From Engelhardtia mirabilis (lineage in GTDB: Bacteria; Planctomycetota; UBA1135; GCA-002686595): 64,000 bases of DNA. The stretch is from the NCBI GenBank assembly GCA_007751255.1, contig CP036296.1, positions 2,542,001 to 2,606,000 on the forward strand. Reading direction: 5' to 3'. Of the stretch, positions 16,299 to 24,867 are shown one piece after another. Positions within the stretch are counted from its first letter, which is position 1. Each line of letters starts with the position of its first letter. The notes under the pieces are model-generated. The model was not told the DNA's origin. It ran no database searches and saw only the letters and a list, made by a program, of their open reading frames with translations. A program made the translations under genes and the position numbers.

Positions 16299-18482
16299 AT
16301 GCGCATCTGCCTTGTCGCGCACGGCTTTCCTCCCCACGAGCTCGCCGGCGTGGAGAACTTCACTGCCGGGTTGGCCCGTGGACTCGCCGCTGGCGGCCAC
16401 ACGGTGGAGGTCTTCGTGCCCCGTCGTCGCCCGGACCTGGCCGACCTGTCCCTGCGCCGTGAGCAGCGGGACGGGTACTCGGTGCAATGGCTGACGGTCA
16501 ACCAGGGCGCGACGAGCCCGAAGGAGGTTCTCGAGCCGCGCGAGCACGCGGCCCAGTTCGGCCGCTACCTCGATCGCTTCCGGCCGGACGTGGTGCACTT
16601 CCAACACGTGTTCCGGGTCGGCGCAGCGCTGCTCGAGTCCGCCAAGCTGCGCGGCCTGCCGGTGGTCTACACCGGCCACGACTACTTCCCGGTCTGCCAC
16701 CGGATCACTCTCCTGCGACCGGACCTCGAGCGTTGCGAGACGATCGGTGATCCCGACGTCTGCGCCCGCTGCGACCTCGGACTTTCGTTGCTCAACCAGC
16801 GCGAGGAGCTGGGCGACTACCACATGGGAGCCTTCGCCGAGGATCTTCCGGACGAGGTCCGGGAGCGACTGGCCGCGACCCTGGTCGGTGACGAGCCGGC
16901 TTCGGGCTTCCCGAGCGAGGAATGGACGGCCGCGCGCGAGCGGCGACGCGGCCTCGATGCCCGGCGCGCGGAACTTTATGGCCAGGTCGACCGCTTCCTG
17001 TGCCCGACGCGCTTCCTGGCCGAGCGCCTCGTCGAGGGTGGGATCGATCCGGACCGGATCGTGCACTTGCCCTACGGCATCGACACGTCCGCCCTCACCG
17101 GATTGGATCGTCCGACCGTAGCGGAGCTGGCGCGGCGCCCCCTGCGTTTCGGATTCATCGGCAGCCTGACCAAGCACAAGGGCGTGCACGTGCTGCTCGA
17201 GGCCTTCGAGCGCGTGCGTGGGCGCGCCGAGCTTGTGATCCACGGCGACTCGACCGATCGGGTCTACGTGCAGCGCATGGCCGAGCGCGCCGCGAGCTTG
17301 GGAGTGCGCCTGGCCGGCGCCTTCGACCAGCGCGAGCTGCCGACCCTGTTGGCGGCGATCGACGTGCTCGTGGTGCCGTCGATCTGGGTCGAGAACTACC
17401 CGATCGCGATCCGCGAGGCCTTCGCCGCCGGGCGCACCGTGATCGCCAGCGACGTGGGGGCCTTCCCCGAGAGCGTGCGGCACGGGGTGGACGGCCTGAC
17501 CTTCGCCGTGGGCGACGCCGTGGCCCTGGGCGATTGCTTGGAGGCCTGCGTCGACGACCCCGAGTTTCTCGTGCGGCTGGTCCGCGGCATCGAGCCGGTT
17601 CACACGCTCGAAGCCCACGTGGCGGAGCACGAGCGCATCTACGACGAGCTGGTCACCGAGCGCATCGCGGCGCGGAGCCATGCGGTGGATCAGGTGCTGC
17701 CACACCTGCGCGGCATCGCCGCGCGCTACGAAGAGCTCGAGTCGCTCGCTTCCGAGGACCTCCTGCGGCGGGCCTTGGACGAAGTGGGCCGACTGGCGCA
17801 GCAACTCGGGGCGCCCGCTGCCTCGGCGGGGGAGTGGATGGCCAGGGCCCTGGCGCGGGACGTGCGGACCCAGGATCTGCTGCGCGATCGCGAGACCGAG
17901 GGGAACTATCTGCGCGCAGAACTCGAGCGTCGCGACGAGGTGTCCGCGGAGCTCGAAGCGCGCGATGCCTGGCGGGCGGAGCAGCTCCGGGGGGCCACGG
18001 AGAAGCTCGCTTGGCTCGAACAGCAGCTCGTCGGCCTGCGCGAGGAGAATGCCTGGCGCAAGGAGACGACCGAGTCCCTCGAGGGCACGGTGGAGTCGCT
18101 CCAGAGGTCGGTCAGCTCGCTCGAGGCGGAGCGCGACTGGCGCGTGGGCACCGAGGCGGCCGCCCAGGAGCAGGCGCAGCGTGCGTCGCGTCGCCTGATC
18201 GAACTCGAGGTCGAGTTGGACGGGCTCACGGCCGAGGTCCGCGCCCTGCGCGACGTGGTCGCCCAGCGCGAGGAGCAACTGGGCGAGTTGCGCCTGGTCC
18301 ACGGTCGCAGCGAGCAAGAGCGAGCCTGGCGGCAGTCCGAGATGGACGCTGCGGTGGCCCTCGTCCACGGTCGCCTGCGGGGTCTGATTCCCGCCAGTTT
18401 GGCCCTGCGCGACGAGCTGCGGCGCTGGCGCGGAGAATCCGGTTCGGTAGTCGGCGATGAGCCTTCGGAGGCAGGGGCGTGA
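16299..18482 (+). CDS. Glycosyltransferase family 4 fused to a long coiled coil
   Basis: A 727-residue protein. Residues 1-430 are a GT4 enzyme: MRICLVAHGFPPHELAGVE, a Cys cluster (about 140-160, ETIGDPDVCARCDLG), FGFIGSLTKHKGVHVLLEAF, WVENYPIAIREAFAAGR and ASDVGAFPESV. Residues about 440-690 are highly charged (E/R/L/Q), with heptad-like spacing and repeated segments such as RDAWRAEQL, ENAWRKETT and ERDWRVGTE, so they should form an extended coiled coil. Coiled-coil tails on glycosyltransferases can act as chain-length rulers or scaffolds; that is an inference here. Its stop overlaps the GTG start of the GT2 gene by 4 bp, so the two are translationally coupled. Confidence 0.88.
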   Translation: MRICLVAHGFPPHELAGVENFTAGLARGLAAGGHTVEVFVPRRRPDLADLSLRREQRDGYSVQWLTVNQGATSPKEVLEPREHAAQFGRYLDRFRPDVVHFQHVFRVGAALLESAKLRGLPVVYTGHDYFPVCHRITLLRPDLERCETIGDPDVCARCDLGLSLLNQREELGDYHMGAFAEDLPDEVRERLAATLVGDEPASGFPSEEWTAARERRRGLDARRAELYGQVDRFLCPTRFLAERLVEGGIDPDRIVHLPYGIDTSALTGLDRPTVAELARRPLRFGFIGSLTKHKGVHVLLEAFERVRGRAELVIHGDSTDRVYVQRMAERAASLGVRLAGAFDQRELPTLLAAIDVLVVPSIWVENYPIAIREAFAAGRTVIASDVGAFPESVRHGVDGLTFAVGDAVALGDCLEACVDDPEFLVRLVRGIEPVHTLEAHVAEHERIYDELVTERIAARSHAVDQVLPHLRGIAARYEELESLASEDLLRRALDEVGRLAQQLGAPAASAGEWMARALARDVRTQDLLRDRETEGNYLRAELERRDEVSAELEARDAWRAEQLRGATEKLAWLEQQLVGLREENAWRKETTESLEGTVESLQRSVSSLEAERDWRVGTEAAAQEQAQRASRRLIELEVELDGLTAEVRALRDVVAQREEQLGELRLVHGRSEQERAWRQSEMDAAVALVHGRLRGLIPASLALRDELRRWRGESGSVVGDEPSEAGA

Positions 18483-19453
18483 GTGGATCCTCGGACGCCA
18501 ACCCGTCGCGACCGGTCTCGGTCGTGATGCCCTGCCTCGACGACCGCGAGCTCCTGCGCGAGCACCTGCCGCCGCTCCTGGCCGAGTGCGCCCGGCGAGG
18601 GCTCGGCGACGAGGTACTGGTCGTCGACGACACCGGGCGCGACGCCCTGTCGGCCTGGCTCGCCGAGCACTTTCCACAGGTGCGCTGCGTCGCGCGCGAG
18701 GTCAACGGCGGCTTCGCCCGCGCACTGTTGGACGGCGCCCAGCGCGCGCGGCACGAGCTGCTGTTCGCCATGAATCCGGACATCCTGGTACACCCGGGGT
18801 TCCTGGAGCCGCTCATCGCGCAGCTCGCCGAGGACGAGGTGCACTCGGTGGTGCCCAAGATCCTGTTGCGCGGTCAGCCCGACGAGATCGAGTCTCTGGT
18901 CGAGATCGACCACCGGCGCGATCTGGCCTACGTGCGACAGCGCGGCCTCGAGGGCGAGGCTGCGCGTTTCGACGGAGCGGCCCGCGACGTCAACTACGCC
19001 ATCGGCGGCGCGATGCTGGTGCGGCGCAGCGAGTTCGTCGCGGCCGGTGGCTTCGATCCCCTCTACGAGCCCTTCTACTACGAGGACGTGGACCTGGGTT
19101 TCGCCGCCTGGCGCGCCGGCCGCCGCGTGGTGTACGAGCCTGCGAGCGTGGTCGAGCACCACCATCGCGGGACGATCGCCAAGCACGTGGACGAACGCTT
19201 GGTCGTGGCGGTGATCGAGCGCAACCGATTGCTGTTCCAGTGGCGCTTCCTGGATACGCCCGAGAGCGTCGAGCGGCACCTGTCCGGGCTCTACCGGGCG
19301 ATCCTCGACGCGCACCTGCGCGACGAGCGGCAGGAGTTGATCTGGATCGCCCTGGCCCTCGAGCAGCTCGAGGCGCTGCGCGAGTCCCGCGCCCGCCTGG
19401 GCCCTGCGGCGCGGACCTACGACGAAGTCTGCGAGCGCAGCCGACCGAGCTGA
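18479..19453 (+). CDS. Glycosyltransferase family 2 (GT-A)
   Basis: A 324-residue inverting GT-A glycosyltransferase. VSVVMPCLDDREL starts the fold, VLVVDDTG and EVNGGFARA form the nucleotide-sugar site, AMNPDI supplies a DxD-like position, and GGFDPLYEPFYYEDVDLGFAAWRAG is the typical ED motif near the acceptor site, all as in rhamnosyl/WbbL-like transferases. It lacks membrane segments. Translation begins at a GTG at 18479 overlapping the upstream stop (GTGA), so it is coupled to the GT4/coiled-coil gene and probably acts on the same glycan. Its last 37 bp overlap the 3' end of the convergent GT4 gene. Confidence 0.9.
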   Translation: MSGSSDANPSRPVSVVMPCLDDRELLREHLPPLLAECARRGLGDEVLVVDDTGRDALSAWLAEHFPQVRCVAREVNGGFARALLDGAQRARHELLFAMNPDILVHPGFLEPLIAQLAEDEVHSVVPKILLRGQPDEIESLVEIDHRRDLAYVRQRGLEGEAARFDGAARDVNYAIGGAMLVRRSEFVAAGGFDPLYEPFYYEDVDLGFAAWRAGRRVVYEPASVVEHHHRGTIAKHVDERLVVAVIERNRLLFQWRFLDTPESVERHLSGLYRAILDAHLRDERQELIWIALALEQLEALRESRARLGPAARTYDEVCERSRPS

Positions 19454-20586
19454 ACCTGCACGGCGCCTGCCGTCTGATCCCAGGTCCAACCGGCCGCGTG
19501 GGCGCGGGCGGCGGCCTCCCGCTGGGGCGTTCGATCGAGCTCGAGGCCTTCGCGCAGGGCCTCGAACCAACCGTCGACGTCGAGGGGCGCGATGTGCACG
19601 GCCGCGGTTCCCAGCACCTCGTTCAAGACCGGTTCGTCGGACGCGATCACCGGGCAGCCGTGGGCCATGGCTTCGAGCGGGGGCAGGCCGAAGCCCTCCG
19701 CAAGACTCGGGAAGGCGAACAGGCGCGCGTCGGCGTAGAGCGCCGCGAGCTCGCGCTCGTCCACCGATCGACGCCATTCGATCCTGTCGGCGGCGGGCGA
19801 GTCGCGCAGCGCCGCCGCGATCGCATCACAGCGATAGCCGGGCGGGCCGGCGATGATCCAGCGGTGGGGGAGCCCGGCGGCCACCAACCGCTCGAAGGCA
19901 CGTAGGACCGTGACGTGGTTCTTGCGAGGGTCGAGCCTGGCGACCGTCAGCAGGTAGGGGCCGCGCGGGGTTCGGCCGAGGTCGGGAGTGACCCGCGTGG
20001 CGTGGTCGCAGCCCAGGGGCACGACGTCGATCCTGTCGGGATCTGCGCCCAGTTGCGCGGCCACGAGGTGGGCCACGTGCTCGGTCGGAACTTGCAGACG
20101 CGCGCACCGCTCGACCAACGCACGGGCGTGGCGCTCCATCCGCGCTGCCGTCGGCGGGTCGACGAAACCCGACCCGCCGTCCAGGTACAGGGTGTCGAAG
20201 ATCGTCGCCGTCTCGATCGCGCGGCGCACGGGCAGGTGGTTGAGCTGGGTGTGGTGGAAGACGTCGACACCGCCGAGCAGGTCGTCCGCTCCGAGGCCGG
20301 TCAGGCGCCGCAGCGGGCGCCAGATCCGTGAGGGCACTCGCACCCGGAAGAGCCGCGCACTCGCAGGAAGATCGAGCTCGGATGCGGCCAGGCGCGGAGC
20401 GGCCAGGGTGGCGCCGAAGAGGCGCAGCCGGATCGCAGGCTCGCCCGCTCCGAGGGCCCGCACGGTCTCCCGAGCAACCCGGCCGATGCCCTCGCGGTTG
20501 ACCAGGGCCGGCCTGAAGTCGATCCCGAGCCTCGTGGGACGCCCCTCGGGCGCCTCCCAGGCGCATTCCTTGGGGGCGAATTGCAA
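19417..20586 (-). CDS. Glycosyltransferase family 4, mannosyltransferase-like
   Basis: A GT4 enzyme of about 389 residues. The fold starts at LGIDFRPALVNREGIGRV (near 20529). The C-terminal domain carries LLTVARLDPRKNHVTVLRAF, FAFPSLAEGFGLPPLEAMAHG with the family's E-x7-E, and ASDEPVLNEVLG. The 5' end is uncertain: no ATG or GTG lies in frame upstream of the fold; TTG codons exist at 20586 (chosen) and 20781, the latter only 5 bp from the divergent secreted-protein gene. The last 37 bp run antisense to the end of the GT2 gene, so transcription of the two must collide. It probably belongs to the same polysaccharide group. Confidence 0.8.
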   Translation of the reverse strand: MQFAPKECAWEAPEGRPTRLGIDFRPALVNREGIGRVARETVRALGAGEPAIRLRLFGATLAAPRLAASELDLPASARLFRVRVPSRIWRPLRRLTGLGADDLLGGVDVFHHTQLNHLPVRRAIETATIFDTLYLDGGSGFVDPPTAARMERHARALVERCARLQVPTEHVAHLVAAQLGADPDRIDVVPLGCDHATRVTPDLGRTPRGPYLLTVARLDPRKNHVTVLRAFERLVAAGLPHRWIIAGPPGYRCDAIAAALRDSPAADRIEWRRSVDERELAALYADARLFAFPSLAEGFGLPPLEAMAHGCPVIASDEPVLNEVLGTAAVHIAPLDVDGWFEALREGLELDRTPQREAAARAHAAGWTWDQTAGAVQVQLGRLRSQTSS

Positions 20587-20786
20587 AGAAGTGCCGGGCT
20601 CAAATGGGTTGCAAGGGGCCCCTATCGGTAGTCTTAGTGCCCGAGCCCACGGCGACTGTCGCTGACTTGGACGCTTCTTGACCGGACCTTCTTCCCGGCC
20701 CCCTACCGTGGGCGGCTCGCGGCGGGCCGGTGGGCGTCGCCGTCGCGGTATCGGCCAAACCCTCGACGCTCGATTCGGCAACGAAC

Positions 20787-23087
20787 ATGAACTTCAAGAC
20801 ACTACCCCCCCTCACCTGTGCCGCGCTGGCGATCGCTCCGTTTGCGACCGCTCAGGACAGCGTGGCCATCGGTGGTCCGCTCCCCGGCGATGCCGTGGGC
20901 CCGTACATCACCTCCGAACAAGGCAACCGCTACACGGTCGACCTCCAGCCGCTCTTCAGCACCTGGGGCACCGAGTTTGCGATCGGCCCGATCTCGAAGT
21001 CGAGCAAGACTTCGAGCTCGTTCACGACCAACCTCATGGCGGCCTCCGGCGTCAGCCGTGAGATCCAGGTCAACGTCCCGCTCACCGGGACCTGGGCCGA
21101 GCTCACCGTCCCCGGCGTCGGTGTCAACGACGATCCCGGCGTGAACCTCGCCCCCGTCCAAGTCGCGGCCACCGCTGCCACGGGCGTTCAGCTCGCGGCC
21201 GGCTTCGCCGAGTTCGGCACCACCGACGGTGGCGCCGGCTTCGACGGTGCGATCGCCAACATCATCAACTACGACCCGACCAACCCCACGCGCCTGTACG
21301 TCAACCGCGTCAACGCCGCTACCAACGGCTGCAGTGACACGGACGAGCTGACGAACGTGGCCTTCGGTGCGATCAACGCGACCGGCGAGCTGCTGGTCCG
21401 CTCGGACGACTTCGGCACCTCCGGTGTCGGCTGCGCGCCTGGCACCACTGGGAACAACCTGTTCTACGTCAACGCGGCCACCCGCGATCTGACCAAGGTC
21501 AACGCCCTTTCGGGCTCGATCTTCACCTCGGGTGACTTCCTTTCGACCTTCGAGCCGGTCAGCGCCGCGACCGACACGTTCAGCACCCCCGCGATCATCG
21601 ACATCGCCGGTGTGCCGTACATCGCGGCGACGAACTTCTCGAACGAGTGGGTCACCAAGCCGGCCCAGCTCGGCGGTCCCTTCCCGGGCAAACTGACGCA
21701 CTTGGCCCCCGGCGTGACCAGCACCCGCGGCACCATGTCGGTGACCGAGGACGCCTTCCCGTTCCTCGGCGCCACCGAGGGCGTCGGCGCGATGATCGGT
21801 GACATGGGCAGCGGCACCGACACCATGAACATCTTCGGCATCGGCGCCGGCGGAGCCGTGACCGGCACCCTCGCGCTGACCCTGCCGGCGGTGATCACGG
21901 ACAATCTGACCGGGTTCACCAACCTGGCCGGCGCCAACGAGATCGACCACTACCACAGCCAGGTCGCCTTCAACGGCGGCAACGGCCAGATCGCGATGAA
22001 CGTCGACCACCTGGGCAACCTGCTCTGCGCCGTGGTCGTGGATCAGCCCAGTGACGGTGGGGCCGACTGGCCCGTGCACTACATCGCGGTGGCCCGCGTC
22101 TCCCCGACCGGCACGGTCGCCTGGACCATGGCGGCCTACCAGGACGGCGTGGGCGGCGGCAAGCCGTACACGGACGGCGCCGGCACCACCCTCGGTAACC
22201 TCGCCGAGCTCGGCGCGGTCACCGGCGGCGCCCCCCTCGGCCCGTCGACGAGCTCGCCGATGATCGATTCCTACGGGAACGTCTACTTCTTCGGCGCCTC
22301 CTTCGACCTCGGCCCGTCCGGCTTCGACACCGGTCTGTTCCGCGCGGTCTACGATCCGGCGACCTTCAGCTACGAGCTCGAGCAGCTCTTCAAGGTCGGT
22401 CGCGTGCTCGACAGCGGTCTCGACGCCGGCGGCACCAAGGTTCCCTACCAGATCCAGTTCGTCACCCTCGCTGACAGCAACTCGATCAGCAGCACCGCGC
22501 CGTTCAGCCAGAACATCAGCTCGGACGGTCACGCCGGTCAGACCCACTTCGGTGTCTCCGGTCGCGACTCGCTGCACCTGGGTGGCCTGGTCCTCTCGGC
22601 CAGCATCACCTACGACGTCGACCTCGACGGTGACTTCGACGACGACGCCGTGGCCGACCCGACGACGCTGGACCAGAACTACCAGGTCCAGCTCTTCATC
22701 GGTTCGCCGACGGCCTGTCAGCTCGACCTCGGCGTGGGTCAAGGTCCCGGCGACGCGAACCTGACGGTCTGCGGCACGGGCCTCGGCGCCGGCCAGTCCA
22801 GCCTGATCAAGCTGACCAACGTCGCGCCCTTCACCGGCGTGTTCGCGATCCTGTCGTTCCCGGGCCAGCCGAACTTCCCCATCGGTGGCGGCAGCCTGAT
22901 CTCGGCCTTCGGCCTGGTCGGCGGCTTCCCCCTCGGCTTCAACGCCGACGCCAACGGTGAGTTCAACTTCACCCTCGGCGGCAGCGGCGTCCCGAACGAC
23001 TTCGTGCTCCAGTTCCTGGCGGTCGACCTGCTCGCCCCGCCGAACTTCCTCGAGCTGTCGAACGCGGTCCTGCTCAGCTTCGGTTGA
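20787..23087 (+). CDS. Large secreted protein with C-terminal VCGTGL module
   Basis: A 766-residue exported protein, Gly/Thr/Asn-rich, with a Sec signal (residues 1-22, ending FATAQ) that fixes the ATG at 20787. The central 600 residues look like a beta-rich propeller or lectin-like surface protein, with no catalytic motif found. The last 115 residues, starting at about CQLDLGVGQGPGD, form a discrete beta module with VCGTGLGAGQSS; the same module ends the secreted nuclease/phosphatase-like protein at 23197. It may be a sorting or anchoring domain. The gene is followed by two strong hairpins. Confidence 0.8.
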   Translation: MNFKTLPPLTCAALAIAPFATAQDSVAIGGPLPGDAVGPYITSEQGNRYTVDLQPLFSTWGTEFAIGPISKSSKTSSSFTTNLMAASGVSREIQVNVPLTGTWAELTVPGVGVNDDPGVNLAPVQVAATAATGVQLAAGFAEFGTTDGGAGFDGAIANIINYDPTNPTRLYVNRVNAATNGCSDTDELTNVAFGAINATGELLVRSDDFGTSGVGCAPGTTGNNLFYVNAATRDLTKVNALSGSIFTSGDFLSTFEPVSAATDTFSTPAIIDIAGVPYIAATNFSNEWVTKPAQLGGPFPGKLTHLAPGVTSTRGTMSVTEDAFPFLGATEGVGAMIGDMGSGTDTMNIFGIGAGGAVTGTLALTLPAVITDNLTGFTNLAGANEIDHYHSQVAFNGGNGQIAMNVDHLGNLLCAVVVDQPSDGGADWPVHYIAVARVSPTGTVAWTMAAYQDGVGGGKPYTDGAGTTLGNLAELGAVTGGAPLGPSTSSPMIDSYGNVYFFGASFDLGPSGFDTGLFRAVYDPATFSYELEQLFKVGRVLDSGLDAGGTKVPYQIQFVTLADSNSISSTAPFSQNISSDGHAGQTHFGVSGRDSLHLGGLVLSASITYDVDLDGDFDDDAVADPTTLDQNYQVQLFIGSPTACQLDLGVGQGPGDANLTVCGTGLGAGQSSLIKLTNVAPFTGVFAILSFPGQPNFPIGGGSLISAFGLVGGFPLGFNADANGEFNFTLGGSGVPNDFVLQFLAVDLLAPPNFLELSNAVLLSFG

Positions 23088-23092
23088 TCCGA

Positions 23093-23121
23093 GCCGCGGG
23101 CGGTGATCCACCGCCCGCGGC
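23093..23121. terminator. Perfect hairpin after secreted-protein gene
   Basis: A 13-bp perfect inverted repeat with a 3-nt loop (23093-23105, 23109-23121; arm GCCGCGGGCGGTG), 6 bp after the plus-strand stop. No T-run follows. Together with the next hairpin it separates two convergent genes. Confidence 0.55.
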
Positions 23122-23132
23122 CATGGACGAAC

Positions 23133-23169
23133 AAGCGCCCCCGGCTCGATGCTCGAGCCGGGGGCGCTT
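23133..23169. terminator. Bidirectional intrinsic terminator
   Basis: A perfect 17-bp stem with a 3-nt loop (23133-23149, 23153-23169; arm AAGCGCCCCCGGCTCGA) ending in TTT on the plus strand and TTG on the minus strand. It stands between the convergent stops at 23087 and 23197 and should stop both transcripts. Confidence 0.75.
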
Positions 23170-23196
23170 TCCGACCCGGACGTCCCCCCGAGAGGC

Positions 23197-24747
23197 TCAG
23201 GGCGCGAAGACGGCGTTGATGGCGTTCGAGATCGTGAAGCCCTGGGTCTGGCTCGCGTCGAACACCACCACCTGGATCTGCAGTTGCAGCGGCCCGCCCC
23301 CGCCCACCAGTCCCGGAAGCAGGTACTCACCGGCGCCGTCGGTGACGAAGGGCAACAGGATGTCCGGCTTGGGCACGATTACCCCGCCGGCGAAGGGCAG
23401 GAACTGGGGCGAGAAGCTGGCCACGAAGGAACTCAGGGCGAGGGGCGGCGCGGAGGTCACCGCGATGTCCGAGCTCTGCCCGCTGCCGAGGCCCGTGCCG
23501 CACACGCTCAGAAGCGCGACGCCCGGCCCGCTGAAGCCGAGGTCCGGCTGGCAGATCACCGGCGGAGGGGTCGAGACGAGCGAGTAGTCCACGATCACGG
23601 GCCGGTGGTCGGACGCGATCCCGCTCAGAAGCGTCGGCAGCGCGGCGGTGGCGAGCTCCGGCGGCAGATTGCCGCCGGGCAGGGTGTTGGTCAGGAAGAC
23701 GAACTGACGCACCGTCGTCGCGATGCTGTCCTGGGAGCCAATGTGGTCCAGCTTCGAGTTGCCCTGGGTCTTGGTCGTGCCGCCGAAGAACTCCGTGGCG
23801 GAGTCGTAGACCATGTCCGATCCGTCGCGGTCGGTGCCGTCGGTTCCGCCGGAGCTGTCGGCCACGTTCGACTTGGTGATCCAATCCGCGGGGCCCTTGG
23901 TGGCGCCGTTCTGGGCCTCGTCCTCGTTCCAGTCGCCGCCGAAGATGACCGGCGTCGCGGCCGGCAGCACGTTCTGCGCCATGGGGCTGTCGGCGATCTT
24001 GTTGAAGGGGTCGGGCGTCCCCGTACCGGCGCCGTTGAACCAGTACTCGATCACGTAGGAGGCGCGCTGGGCGGCTTCCACCCGCTGGTCGTGGTCGCTG
24101 CTGCTGCCGCCGGCCTTCAAGTGCGCGTTCATCACGACCACGTCGCCGTCGTAGCTGCCGTCGGGCAGGTCGATCTCGGCCACTTGGATCCCGCGCAGCC
24201 CGCCGGTGCCCGAGGCGTCGATCCAGGAGGCGGCGCTCGAGGCCACGAAGGGAATGTCGGAGCGGGTCGAGAATCCGTCGCCGTTCAGATCCGCGAAGGG
24301 GTAGCGGCTCATCACGACATTGCGGTTGAAGCCGTCCGAGATGGTGCTGACGAAGACGTGGGGCAGGTCGAAGGCGGGCGCGTACTTCTGCACGTAGGCC
24401 GTGACCGTGCCGCCCAGGAAGGGGTCCGAGCCGCCGTGCATGAAGCGGTCCAGGACCGTGTTCATCTCCGAGACGTTGTCGGCCCCGCCCACGGCGTCGG
24501 CGGTCTCCTGCAACAGCAGCACGTCGGGTTGGAGCACCGCCACGATGCGAGCCAGGGCCTCCCACTGGCCGCTGTTCTGGAGCTTCGGCACGGAGCTGGC
24601 CAGGCCGTCCTGGACGTTCCAGGTCATCACCCGCAGGTGCAGCGGGTCGTCCTTGCCCCAGTCGCCGGTGGGCGGGTTGAAGCCCTGGGCGAGGGCCTGG
24701 CTGGCGAGGGCGAGGAGGGCGGAGGTCAGGAACACGGGCTGTCGCAT
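23197..24747 (-). CDS. Secreted endonuclease/exonuclease/phosphatase family protein with VCGTGL module
   Basis: A 516-residue exported protein. A Sec signal (1-21, ending ALASQALAQ) sets the ATG at 24747. The EEP fold follows: LRVMTWNVQDG, LLLQE, FGGDWNEDE and a closing SDHRPVIVDY, giving the Asn, Glu, Asp-x-Asn and Asp-His ligands of Mg-dependent phosphodiesterases such as DNase I or exonuclease III relatives. Being exported, it may degrade extracellular DNA or other phosphodiesters. The last 110 residues form the same C-terminal module as the gene at 20787 (VCGTGLGSGQSS). A strong bidirectional terminator separates the two convergent genes. Confidence 0.85.
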   Translation of the reverse strand: MRQPVFLTSALLALASQALAQGFNPPTGDWGKDDPLHLRVMTWNVQDGLASSVPKLQNSGQWEALARIVAVLQPDVLLLQETADAVGGADNVSEMNTVLDRFMHGGSDPFLGGTVTAYVQKYAPAFDLPHVFVSTISDGFNRNVVMSRYPFADLNGDGFSTRSDIPFVASSAASWIDASGTGGLRGIQVAEIDLPDGSYDGDVVVMNAHLKAGGSSSDHDQRVEAAQRASYVIEYWFNGAGTGTPDPFNKIADSPMAQNVLPAATPVIFGGDWNEDEAQNGATKGPADWITKSNVADSSGGTDGTDRDGSDMVYDSATEFFGGTTKTQGNSKLDHIGSQDSIATTVRQFVFLTNTLPGGNLPPELATAALPTLLSGIASDHRPVIVDYSLVSTPPPVICQPDLGFSGPGVALLSVCGTGLGSGQSSDIAVTSAPPLALSSFVASFSPQFLPFAGGVIVPKPDILLPFVTDGAGEYLLPGLVGGGGPLQLQIQVVVFDASQTQGFTISNAINAVFAP

Positions 24748-24867
24748 GGGGGAGTCTCGGGTGGGGGCAGGGGGGGCGCACGATCGGCGGTCCAAGTCTA
24801 GTCCGCCGATCGACATGGCTCGGAGCGAGCCCTCTCCCGGACGTCAAAGGCCCCCCTCAGGTGCCCC

